This document shows positions 46,616-56,896 of a DNA stretch of 64,000 nucleotides, one piece after another. Under the pieces are notes generated by a model. The model did not search any database, was not told the DNA's origin, and saw only the letters and a program-made list of their open reading frames with translations. Each line of letters starts with the position of its first letter. Position 1 is the stretch's first letter. The stretch is taken from positions 1 to 64,000 of the forward strand of contig BDIU01000381.1 of assembly GCA_002118135.1 (NCBI GenBank), written 5' to 3'. The position numbers and the translations under genes were made by a program. This DNA is from Trebouxia sp. TZW2008. Lineage: Eukaryota; Chlorophyta; Trebouxiophyceae; Trebouxiales; Trebouxiaceae.

Positions 46616-48735
46616 CATGTGCAGCAAGCAGGCAGCCTGGGCTGTCCCAGTTTCAGTGTATATGAATGGCTGAGGTTTCTGCAGCTATGCCATGCTAGGG
46701 GGCATGCTGCATATGCTGCAAACAGGTAGCCTGGGCTGTACAGTTGCCGGTAGATATGTATGATGGCAGCTTGAAGCTTTGCAGCTATGCTCTGTGGATG
46801 CAAGCACTTTGTCTAGGTGCAGTCTGCCTCAATTTTGTAATATGTCTGGGCGTGATGCCTGATTGTCATATATAGCGGACATGACTGCTGAGACTATGAG
46901 GCCCACACTGTGCAAGCACCGACCGTTTTTGACATGTTCAAGGTTGCAACTCACGATTAGAGGTCAGGGTCCTTTCATGTTGTTGATTGGTGTTGTGAAA
47001 TGAATGTACTTGTGCCCTGTTCGTTGCCTGACTTGCTGTTGCACAGATCCTTTTCTGCTGAGATCCACTTTTGCCACAGCTCGACAGCTCTGTACGGATA
47101 AAGATTGTGATAAGCATTTCATGCAGAAATTCCTCAAAGCCCTAACATGCGTACGCTTGCAGGAGCGTGATGTTTGTGTGATCACACACTTGCTGGACGT
47201 GCTTGTTGCAACAAAGGCGTGTACGTTGCCGAAGAGCTGTGTCACTTGTGGATGGCTGAATTCAGCATTGGTGCTTTGAAGAGCTGTGACTTCTGTGCTA
47301 GGTTCTGCGATGATTCCATGAGTAGCTCGATGACACCTGATTGATGACAAGGCCGAGAAGTCTCAATGTTGGAACTGCAGGCCAAGCTGTTCTTATCATC
47401 TGTCAGTCTAGTCAACATTTGACCTGGCTTGCGGTATGTGCACAAAGAGGGATAGCGCAAATGCCAAGGAAGGTGCCCGTATACTTCATCTTTCATTTGG
47501 TTCAGCTTGTTGGAGTTCGACAAAGACTGCACAACAAACACACTAACCAACACTTGCACTCAAACAAGTGGCATTGGCCTTGCAACAGTGCATTGTATTT
47601 CTTGTCCATGCATAACACACATGTCTGTTCCTGCAACAGCTGAGGCTATGCTTGTGTAGATTGCTGTCTTGTGCTGCCTACATGTGTGCAGCACATGTGT
47701 ATACAGCTGTCACCAATCTGCCCCAACTCCATCAGGGCCTTGTTACCCTCACTATCAGCGCCCTCTTATTGAGCTTGATGCAATTCAGCCTGCAAATACT
47801 TTGCACAATGCTAACAGCTTCCAGTAGAGTTAATCTGCAAATGAAATTCCCAGTGCTGGCGAAGCAATTCTAAGGAGAACTTCACCAGCTTTAGCCTGTG
47901 CTGTTTTCAGACAGAACTGATTTACGCTGGCGTCCTTGCTCTCTGTCAAGGCACTGGCAGACCTCATGCCTGCTATGTTGACGTCACATCGATATCAAGC
48001 TGTCATGGCTGTGCCTGTTTGCTCGATGCATTTGACGCTCTGTGTTGCAGTGTCGCTTAATGTGTCTTGAGAGTGGCAGTGTTGAGCTCACTTTGCTGTG
48101 CTGGATTTTGTGTCAGATTGTGTAGCATCAGGTGGGCCAGATGACGTTTCAGGTGACGCTGCTTTTGGCAGCCTTGGGTGGTACGCTTTGAGGTCTGTCA
48201 GTATCTGCAGCAAAACTAGCAGACCGTCAGCCAGCTAATCAAAATTATTGCTTCTGTATGCACCTAAGCCTTAAGAAGCCTTCGGCATCTGCGGCAAAAG
48301 TGCCAAGCTCATTAGTCTGCTAACCAGGTTCATTCTTTCTGTACAGATCTAGGCCTTGTATGCTGTCAGTATCTGCACCACACATGGCAAGCTGACTGCT
48401 GAACCTGCTGGCAGTTTGGCTTGCTGTGAACAGACTGCACTTTCTGGAGTGGCAAAATGTCACGACGCGAAGGCATGTACAGTGAAGCGCTTGCATTGTT
48501 GACTGGCTCTGAAATCAGTCACATGGAAAGGCTGCAGCACTTCAACTCTGTTTACTGTTGACAGACTGCAGTGCTGAATGCTGAGAAAGTGGCTAGCAAC
48601 TTAGTCTAAGGCCCAGATATGATCCCAACAGAGCAAGAAGTTCTGTCCCAAGGATTCCATAAGATGGAAGCATAATACCGAGTGTGCAGCACCATGCAAG
48701 GCGGGCTATGTTGTGCTGACTGCCTGGCAAGAACT
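46481..48735. other. Convergent intergenic region
   Basis: 2,255 bp between the bZIP stop and the last supported exon of the S1-domain gene. It contains the tail of the bZIP duplication (to about 46780) and decayed copies of an S1-gene exon (48420-48600). From about 46800 to 48400 I find no exon chain on either strand; additional 3' exons of the S1-domain gene could hide here. Confidence 0.45.
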
Positions 48736-48870
48736 TCACACTGCAGGCAATGCAGGCTGTAACAGCAAGTTAAGTGAAGCGCTCACCATGTTGAGAGGGT
48801 CTTCCCTGAAAGCAGTAACATAGAAGGGCTGCAGCACCCCAACTCGGCTTGCTGTTGACAAACTGCAGTT
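48420..48870 (-). repeat. Copies of an S1-gene exon edge
   Basis: The exon segment around 48828-48875 (GGCTGCAGCACCCCAACTCGG, then TTGCTGTTGACAAACTGCAG) recurs in decayed form at 48531-48575 (GGCTGCAGCACTTCAACTCTG, then ACTGTTGACAGACTGCAG) and in part at 48420-48460. Spacings are about 297 and 131 bp. All copies are on the transcribed-downstream side of the real exon. Confidence 0.65.
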
Positions 48871-49943
48871 TCTGAAAGGGCAGAAAGCCACAATGCCTCC
48901 CACACCAACAGCGTAACCCCCGTTCAAGGGGTTCAGGATTCGCCCCATGACTGGCTGCTGTTCTTCAAAGGCAGTACGTAGTTCATTGACAGCTGCTTGG
49001 TGCCTGCCTGCTCCCCTTGGAATGGTCAGGCTGACCGCAGGGTCCCCAAAGGGAGTTTCTGTTGTCTCGAGAATGACGTGTAAAACGTCTCCCACATGGA
49101 TGTCGTTTGGGCCAGTCCGGGGATCTGTTGAGGTGGTCTTGACAACTTGCGAGACTGGTACCTGGGACCTGCGTCAACACCAAGCAATAAAGATGCATGG
49201 TACTGCAGTGCTTGATTGTTGGCTGAAGCGTGTCGATGCTGAACAATGATGCAATTGCTTGCATCAGCAGTTTGGAAAGTTTCTGTGCTGTATGTTTCTG
49301 CTTCCATGCGCCAGCAGATCACTGAACTGTTTCTGTGCTGGACATGTTGCACTGGTTTTTGCATCCATGCACCAGCACTTTGCAGAAAAGTCTGCTTGTA
49401 GAGCTATTTTACCTGAAAAACTTTGTGTGTTTGCCAAGGCCAACATCTATCCACACTGTTCTGCGGTCAACCCTGATGACAGTGCCCTTCAGCTTCTGTC
49501 CAGGGACTAATGGCATGTTAAAGGTGCTGTGTTGTCTGATAGTTTCCAAGGCCAGATTGTGCAAATCCTCCTCAGGTGATGCTGCAGTGCTAGCCTCCAC
49601 TTTTGCCTGCAGTTGTCAAGCTGCTTGTGTCTGCAACGCTTGCTCATCAAAGGTGTCCAGGAATGCGCTGAGAGCAGGTCTGACGAGCATGGGGGCTGGA
49701 ATTATGGCGAAAAATATGGCAATTGGCAGCGCAGACCTGCTGCCTGGCTTCTTCCTGTAGCTGCTCAAGTGAGGTTGCTTTCAGCCGGGCCAACTCTCGC
49801 TCCAATTGAGCCACTTTGCGTGCTCCTGCGGAATGCCCGTGACGCACAAGGCCGACGCCAGAGGCATGTTCTAACAGAGGCCTTGCTGCCTGATAGGCAT
49901 TCTGCCACAATCTAAGATCGAGCAATCTGCTCTGCCGCCACAT
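48736..49943 (-). CDS. S1-domain ribosomal protein, probably mitochondrial (mtRPS1-like)
   Basis: Predicted small-subunit ribosomal protein S1 of mitochondria. It starts at 49941-49943 (MWRQSRLLDLRLWQNAYQAA), an Arg-rich amphipathic presequence without early acids, as expected for mitochondrial import. The exon to about 49605 ends in ERELARLKATSLEQLQEEA. The second exon, about 49605-49417, starts an S1 fold (LVPGQKLKGTVIRVDRRTVW, IDVGLGKHTKFFR). The third exon, about 49170-48790, continues (GDVLHVILETTETPFGDPAV) and enters a second S1-like unit (PVMGRILNPLNGGYAVGVGG, VGVLQPFYVTAF). The NGGYAVG and VG-LQPF patterns match mitochondrial rather than plastid S1 as I know them. The end is uncertain: reading through gives a stop at 48736-48738, but a donor GTGAGC follows NM. 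Confidence 0.72.
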
Positions 49944-50307
49944 CAGACGGACTTTGGACAAGTGCAAGCAGCGTTTCTGTAAGCTACAGACGTGCAAGGT
50001 AAGGCTTGCTAATGCTTTTGCAGCGGGCAACAGACCAAGACGCAGTGAAAGCAGCAAAGGCAGCCTGCACCGAAACCAACGCTGTTTCACACTGCATGCA
50101 AGCACAGAACGGCGTTTATGGGTGTCAACAATTCAGCGGACCATGATCCCTGCTGATATTTTACTTCACTGTGACTGCTGCAGCTCGCGCGAGTTTCTTA
50201 GTATCACATACGAGGCAAACATCGGCTCCATCATGATCAGCCTGTGACGATGTAGCGCGTGCGCCTCGGCCAGAATTTGCTGATTTCGTTGAGGGCTGTG
50301 TTCGAAA
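49944..50307. promoter_or_regulatory. Divergent promoter region, S1-domain protein / TEX30-like
   Basis: 364 bp between head-to-head start codons. No named element is recognised. Confidence 0.4.
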
Positions 50308-53300
50308 ATGGTACGCTTCCATTGGCACGTCGAGCAGGGGTACTCGGCCTACATGCCTCCAGACGGCATCACCTTGCAGAAGGACTCAAGGGTGCAGCAA
50401 GCCTCCTGCGAAATCGAGGTAGGTGCTCCCTGTCACTCGCGTCCACTTACCAAGTGTGAGCAGCATGGTAAAGCAGAGCGCTTGTCCTGCAGATCCCAGG
50501 CCAGAAAGAGACTCTGCCAGCAATACTTTCACTTCCACCTAGCTATCTCAAGTCTGACAAGGTGTGCAATCAGTCCAGTGGTGTACAATGTGATGATCAG
50601 CACTGTTGTCTGGACTTTCAACTGCCCAAAGTGCACGACAAGCAGTGGGTTTGGCTGTCTGACAACATGACACAAGCTTTGCAGGTGAAGGAGCTTGGTA
50701 TTGTGTTGGGACATGGCAGCAATGCCGCTGACTGGAACGGCAAGTTCCTGACTGAGCTGGCAGCTGCATTAGCAGCACAAGGTAGTCTCTGCAGGTGCAT
50801 ATGACCCCTGCACATTTTGACTATTCAATTGTAAGCGGCATCAATACCTGCAGAAGTCAAATAGATGAGCATCAGTCAAAGCTGGCATGCATGCATGCCT
50901 CATCTACTCTTTGCCAATTGCAATTTCCTTAAAGTTCCTGCACATCATTAAAGCCGAAGTGAAGATCCTCATCTTCATGCATTGTCATTGAAGCTTTGCC
51001 TTCCACTCAGACCCATCGATGTTCATGACATTCGACGTGCAGGGTATCTGCTTGCAATGACTCTTCGAGTGTCAATGTATGTTGATGTCCCGTGACGTGA
51101 ATGACTGTCAATGTTTGATAGCATCAGCACACTCTCAGCCTCTGTCTTGCAACATGCAGGCTACCTAGTGGTGCGGTGCTATTGCAAGCAGAAAGAGCAA
51201 AGGCGGCAGAAGATGTATGAGAAGGCGCTTGACGCTGCTGCAACCTCTCCTTTTGCGCGAGGCGTCACTAGGTGGCTCTTGGCAGGTGCTCTGCTCATCT
51301 TCTGCTCATCAGACATGTTAATCGCCTTGCTGAAGTCACTTCTGCCTTGCGTCATCATGTACCACTTGTGTTCCTGCTGTGTCCTTGTGTCCTTGTGCTC
51401 CTCCTCCACAGGAGAGCTTTGCAAACTCAGTGCTACTTCTTGCAGCTGACACGACTGCTGGTGCTATTGCTGATGCTGTCACGCCCACAGCTGGTCATGT
51501 ACATTGTCAACATTGCTGGCCTTGCTGCTTGCACAGCATTGCAGCAACAGTTCTCACTTTGGACTACCTGCATAATTGTGGGTCATGCAGAGCTTGCGTA
51601 CATCATGTGGTGGCTGCCCCCTGGATGTGTCCAGGCACAACCTGCATCATGTTGAACACCAACCGTCCTTATCATTACGCTCAGAACAAGCCGGCCTGGC
51701 GGGATAGGACTTGGGCCACACACACCCAGCACATGTGCTGGAAAGTGTAACCTTTTATCATTATTTGAGTACAACCTGCATCTGCATCTGCAGGCCGCAT
51801 GCTGATGTCTAGCTACTTCCTGCCTATGACTGCAAAGTTCTGGATGCCGTAGCTGCTGTGTTTGACTGGCACTCAACGGCTGAGTTGTGCACTTGTTTTG
51901 GCGATTTCTGCTGTGAAAGGCAGCGATGCACAATTTGAAGCTGCAGGCAATCTGATAGGCTGTGGTGGGAATTGCAGGGTGGGGCAATGGGGCGCGCATT
52001 GCAACTATTGTAGGCACCAAGCTTTTCAGCTGCTGTCTCCAACTGGCAGGCAGCGAACCAGTCAGACAGGCACTTCACTGAACCTTCCCTGCTGTCAAAG
52101 GCGTTGCTGCATGTTTAAGCCTGCAGGCACACTGATAGATTGGGGTGGCACCTGCAGGGGCGGGCATTGGGGCACGCGTTGCAACTGTTGTAGGCACCAA
52201 GCTTTTCAGCTGCTGTCTCCAACTGGCAGGCAGTGACCCAGTCAGGCAGGCACTTGATTGAACCTTCCCTGCTGTCAAAGGCGTCAATATATGTTTAAGC
52301 CTTCAGGCAAGCTAATAGATTGGGGTGGCACATGCAGGGGTGGGCAATGGAGCGCGCATTGCAGCTGTTGTAGGCACCAAGTGCCGCGGCACCATTGATG
52401 GCTTCGCCTTGTTGTCTTACCCCTTGGAGGTAAAACCAAATTTGAGCATGGTTAATGGCTTTGCCTCATTGCACTGCCGCTTAGAAGCAATAGCAGATCC
52501 AAGTTACGCTTCTGTCCCTCATGTGCTCGGCTGCAATGGGCAGTATTCAGTGTTCCAGACGATAATGCTTGTCATCAAATTTACAGCAGCTGGCCCATCA
52601 CCAGCATATGGTCTGCCATGCTTTGACCAACCATTGAGCTGCTTGCCTGGAGACATATGACAGCGAGGTAAAATGGGCATATCAAATCCACCTTGTGATA
52701 TCAGAAAGTGTGTGTCTCTTGCCAGCACTGCATTGATACATCAGAGGACAAGTTTTTGAAAGCTTGGCATGCATTGGTAGCTGAACAGCGCTGAGTACAC
52801 TTCATTGGCTTGTCATGGTCCATACTGGGACTGCAAGCACAGGTGAGATTTGCATGCAGGAGCCTGAGCCCATGCCACCTGGCAAAGGCAGGAGGAACAT
52901 GGAAGCCACTCCAGGTCCTCCTGACTCAGTAAGTCACGCCTCTCAACATGCACACCTTGTCAGATGCCTTTTTATCACAGGCTTGCACCTTAATGCATGC
53001 AATTCAGTGTATGCAGCTACGCTTTGGAGTGCTCCAGACATCTCGCACTGTGTTGACTAGCATACCTATACAACGCTCTCATGAAAGTACTCCTTGAAGC
53101 AGATACAGAAGATGTGATGCCCTAGCATCACGTCAGATATGTATGCTGCAAGCTATATGCTGCACTGTGGCTGCTATGATGTGTGCCAGGCATATTGACG
53201 GGCATGGTCAAAGTGTTTCTGAGAGTTGGCCTTTGTTTGCTTACGTAGCATTGTCTTGGGGCTTGCTGAGGTCTAATATTGCCGTGGAATCTGTTGCAGG

Positions 53301-54256
53301 GAGGACCATTGCTAACTCTGCAAGCTCCAGTCTTGTTTGTCACAGGGGATGCAGATGACATGTGCAATCTCACACACCTCAAGCGGGTTTGCAAGGACAT
53401 GCAATCATCAGACATACGCTTTGTGGTCATGAAGGTATGCATAGTCCAAGCTTACTTGATGTAATTGCTTGACCAGACACTTTGTTGCTGGTTTTGGCAT
53501 GGGCCAAGCTTGCTCAATGCAATTGCTTGAAATTCAGTTTATTGCTTCTTGGGGCATAGCGCAAGCTTGCTCAATGCGATACCTTCAACAATGAAGTGAT
53601 TGCTTTTTGTGGCAGGCATGAGTACTTTCTTCTCTTATCTTTTTCTTTCCTTTTCTTGTCTTTCTGCAGATCCTGCTTTGGTTCAGCTGATATTGCTGTC
53701 TGTCTTGCAGGATGCTGATGCCACTCTGAAACCCCCACAAGCCAGGTCCCACAATGCAGTCATCGTCAGAACAGTGGCTGACACTGTGCTGGAGTTTGCA
53801 GATGCCTTGAACGATACCGCACTGCATAAAAGTAATCTGCCACGCTTTGAACCATCAATGGTCAGAGATACACCAGCAGAAACTGCTGCACCTGCACCTG
53901 CTGCACCAGCTGCAGCCCCTTCAATCAGTCATCCCGCTGCATCACTTGCAGAAGAGCACATACAGCAGCCTGGGCCAATCAGAAACCATCATGAGGCAGC
54001 GAAGCATGTTGCAGAGCTACGTCCACCAGCTCGAACAATATCAGCACCTTCATCAGCAACAGCACCAGCAGTAGCAGATTCACAACCACCATCGGCAGCT
54101 GCAGCAGTACCACCACTGGCAGTAGCAGCAGTACCATCGTCAGCAGCAATAGCAGCAGTACCATCATCAGCAGCAGTACCATCATCAACAGTACCGTCAG
54201 TAGCACAGTCGAGCCTGTATGACATGCATAGCTATAACCCTGCTCCCTTTACGTAG
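50308..54256 (+). CDS. TEX30/KANSL3-like alpha/beta-hydrolase-fold protein, catalytic residues apparently lost
   Basis: Alpha/beta-hydrolase fold of the TEX30/KANSL3 family. It starts MVRFHWHVEQGYSAYMPP. Exons near 50494-50589 (ILSLPPSYLKSDK), 50696-50781 (KELGIVLGHGSNAADW: the oxyanion-loop LGHG), 51161-51285 (GYLVVRCYCKQKEQRR) and 52338-52429 (ARIAAVVGTKCRG, FALLSYPLE) follow. Next come about 52858-52928 (EPMPPGKGRRNMEA), 53301-53433 (LQAPVLFVTGDADDMCN) and 53711-54256. In family members the nucleophile sits in GRSMGSR; here the join reads AGVGNGAR, and the usual catalytic His position (NHS) reads DAT. It therefore looks like a pseudo-enzyme. The tail is Ala/Ser/Pro low-complexity built from AVPSSAA units. 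The function is unknown; KANSL3 belongs to a histone acetyltransferase complex. Confidence 0.78.
51905..52400 (+). repeat. 180-bp tandem triplication around a TEX30-like acceptor and exon
   Basis: The block TGCAGG-GGGCA-TGG followed by TAGGCACCAAG occurs with TAGGCACCAA at 52011, 52191 and 52371, exactly 180 bp apart. All three contain an acceptor and the start of the GARIAAVVGTK exon. The third continues as coding sequence (GCCGCGGCACC); the first two diverge after the Lys codon into CTTTTCAGCTGC. Confidence 0.9.
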
Positions 54257-54816
54257 CATGTCAAGTCGTGACATTTTTTTAAAAAACCGGCCGTTTTGTG
54301 TGTCAGATGGTCAATTGACAGACAGAAGTCGGCATGGCATTCTAAAATCACAGCTCAGCTTGACCGAAACTGCGCAGCATACCTCGGGCAGGTTTGACAC
54401 CAAGCACAGTCTGACAAAACGAGAGTGTGGCTTGAGCCACGACAGGCTCAGAACAACTTGCCATTGCAAAATTGCTGTAGACATGGCCAATGTACTGGAG
54501 AGTCCTGCTGTCAAACATGATACGTCTTACTGCAAACCCATTTCTGGACTGCAAATGCAGCTGTACTACTTCGTGTTTACGTGCTGATGCTGAGAGCCAT
54601 CTGGATGGAGAGCAGGCATAGCAGGTCTTTGATTCCTGCAAGTCCTGATGCTGCTGGATGTCTGCGGTGTCCCAATGAAAGTGTGATTGTGGCCATGCAG
54701 AGCAAGGCCAACTTTGATTTCTTCAAGTCCTTGAGTCTGCTGGATGTATGCCTTGTCCCAGAAGAAGTGATACTTTGGCAATGCGGGGCAAAGTTCGTGG
54801 TTGAACGTTCATGCTC
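54257..54816. other. Convergent intergenic region
   Basis: 560 bp between the stop codons of the TEX30-like gene (+) and GOS1 (-). It should contain both 3' untranslated regions. I see no exon or repeat that I can support. Confidence 0.5.
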
Positions 54817-56384
54817 TTAGTGCTTGCTGATCCAATAGATCAGTAAGAGCACTGTGCATACTGCTATGACTGACGCCAGAATGATTGTGTCCTGCAGCAC
54901 ATATCAACAGCAACTTGATTCATGAAAGGCTTATGTGTCAGGATGGTCAACATGCTTTGGTAAGCTATTGCACTTTGCATTGCTGCTTGCATGCAAACAG
55001 GACGTCAGGTGATCTGCTGTCTGCTCAGTGATATGTAGTCAACGTGCAAAAGCATGTGTTCCAAACACGACGCAGCCTTACATCTGCTGCATGCCCATGC
55101 TTGCAATGTTGATCACAGCAGCATGGCGTGGCATGCACCAAATGCAGCTCATAAGAAGTTCTGCCAGTACCAGCTTGTCCTTGTTCGACAGCGTATGTAG
55201 AGTGTCGCTTACCTTTGACTTTTTTCTGCGCACAGCGTTGATAATGCCATTGATAGCGGGAAACTTGGCGCCCACGGCCAAGACCTTGTTGCCAATGTTC
55301 TCAAAGATTCTGCTTTGCTCACCAACTCTGCCAGCTACAGCATTTGCAGTGCCCATGACCTCATCAAGCTGCACTGAAAAACAATTGAATGTGAACACAC
55401 AGCGCAAAGAGTTTGCAACATGCAGTTTGTCAATGTCAGAAAGAAGCAAGAAGCAAGAAAAGAAAAGTTAGGTGTCTAGAAGGGAGCCTCTGTCAGTGGA
55501 GGTGGCTTGGGATGTCAGTGTGGCAACAGCAGACAATGGTGCATGCAGTGCTGCACCAGTACTCACAGCTGCATTTGCGCCTGATATCTGTCCGCGCTCC
55601 CGCAACAGTGCTCCTGACGCATTGACACCTCCCAAAAGGGGACTCCTATCTGAACTGCCGCGAAGCAGTTGCACCCTGTCTCTTGACGCTCCTAAGCTGC
55701 TGGTATGACGCCTGAATTCCTACAACAAGCGTGTCTAGTCAGAGTGTTTGCAGTGATACAAATGATTCCATTACTCAGCACATGTGCTAGGTTTGTGTGG
55801 CACAAATTCTGTCTGGCCAGGCTAGCTTGTGCATGGCGTCACAATTCAGTCCAATATCAAGAACGTAACCAAAAATCATAGGAGGGGAGCATGATGCATG
55901 CACTTGCCTGCTGGTAGTCATGTAGGATATCTCTATGGCGAGTCAGGGTATGTGTCCGTGTGTCCTGCCTGCCTCCCATAGCATTGCGCATGCTATCATT
56001 CACATCTGACAGCTGTGACAGAAGCTTTTCAAGCTCAGCAGCTTTCGAGTCCATGAGCTGCATAGCAAACAAGTGAGATTTGGTCTGCTTCACTGCAAAG
56101 AACATGGCATACAAGCCACCAAGCTTGCACTTAAGTGCAAAACCAGGCAGCCTGACCTGATCAGTTGCCAGGCCACCTTCGCCCCGACTATATGACTGCT
56201 CATATCCGGAACAGAGCTTGGCAAACTGTCCGAGCTTCACGTCCAGAGCATTTTCGAGCCTTCTGGCCTGCTCAAGAAATCAGTCAACACTAAGTCAACC
56301 TGCACTTGTTCTCTGGAGGCTTTGCTACGACTTTATAGGCTGGCGTACCTCTTTTCGCTGGTCCTCCCAAGCGTGAGGTTGCAT
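54817..56384 (-). CDS. GOS1: Golgi Qb-SNARE GOS28/GOS1
   Basis: A Golgi SNARE for ER-Golgi and intra-Golgi membrane fusion. It starts at 56382-56384 (MQPHAWEDQRKE). The second exon, about 56268-56155, reads ARRLENALDVKLGQFAKLC, the family N-terminal helix (ARQLENELDLKL in animals). Then come AAELEKLLSQLSDVNDSM and LTRHRDILHDYQQ (compare LQRHRDILQDY), an exon with LLGGVNASGALLRERGQ, and the SNARE helix QLDEVMGTANAVAGRVGEQ with a Gln at the expected central position, followed by FPAINGIINAVRRKKSK. The final exon, about 54891-54817, encodes the membrane anchor DTIILASVIAVCTVLLLIYW plus ISKH. The length of roughly 210-220 residues is near the family norm (220-250). Confidence 0.92.
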
Positions 56385-56896
56385 TCCGCTGGTTGACGTT
56401 GTCGTGCTGCTGCTCCCACTGCACCAAACGGCACAAGGTCGACGTACGAAAACCCTGCTGCAGTGATCTTGATCTCGGCTGTCTTACCTGGGATACGCCA
56501 TGAAACTTCTGTCAGACGGCGCGGCACCGCTGGATGACATTTCACTGTGTCATCGCGACTTCATGCACGGCAAACATACTCTTCAGCGCTGCATAACCGG
56601 TTCCAAGCTTTTCGCATGCACAGCCGAGGCAGGTCGCGAAGGTCAGATTCAGAGCAATGAAGTGATGCTAACGGCGAGCAACAGGAAGGCTGCAGAGCGT
56701 TGAGGGTGTTTGCGATCGTTTGCGGTGAAAACCTGTGCAATCTGCGCCCGGTCAAGCTTCATGCATTGGTCTGAAGAGGAAGAGCAGTGACAAACTTGAA
56801 GCAAAGATGAAGAAGCGACCCTAGCAGTGTATAGACTCACGGCGGCTTTATTGGCTTTCTCTTTGCTGCAGCGTTGGTAGTGCTGGGGAGGACAGC
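56385..56896. promoter_or_regulatory. Divergent promoter region, GOS1 / RPS8
   Basis: 512 bp between head-to-head start codons. It includes a 67-codon plus-strand frame (56500-56703) without family resemblance that precedes the eS8 start and might be an upstream open frame in its leader. No ribosomal-gene promoter box is recognised. Confidence 0.4.

Noticed and set aside
46964..47643. Overlapping frames of about 100 codons on both strands in the 46.5-48.7 kb region
   Set aside because: None shows family resemblance or joins to neighbours by splice signals in phase. Composition matches introns.
56500..56703. A 67-codon frame between GOS1 and RPS8 as a separate small gene
   Set aside because: No homology, and it lies in the shared promoter/leader region. 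At most it is an upstream frame of the eS8 transcript.
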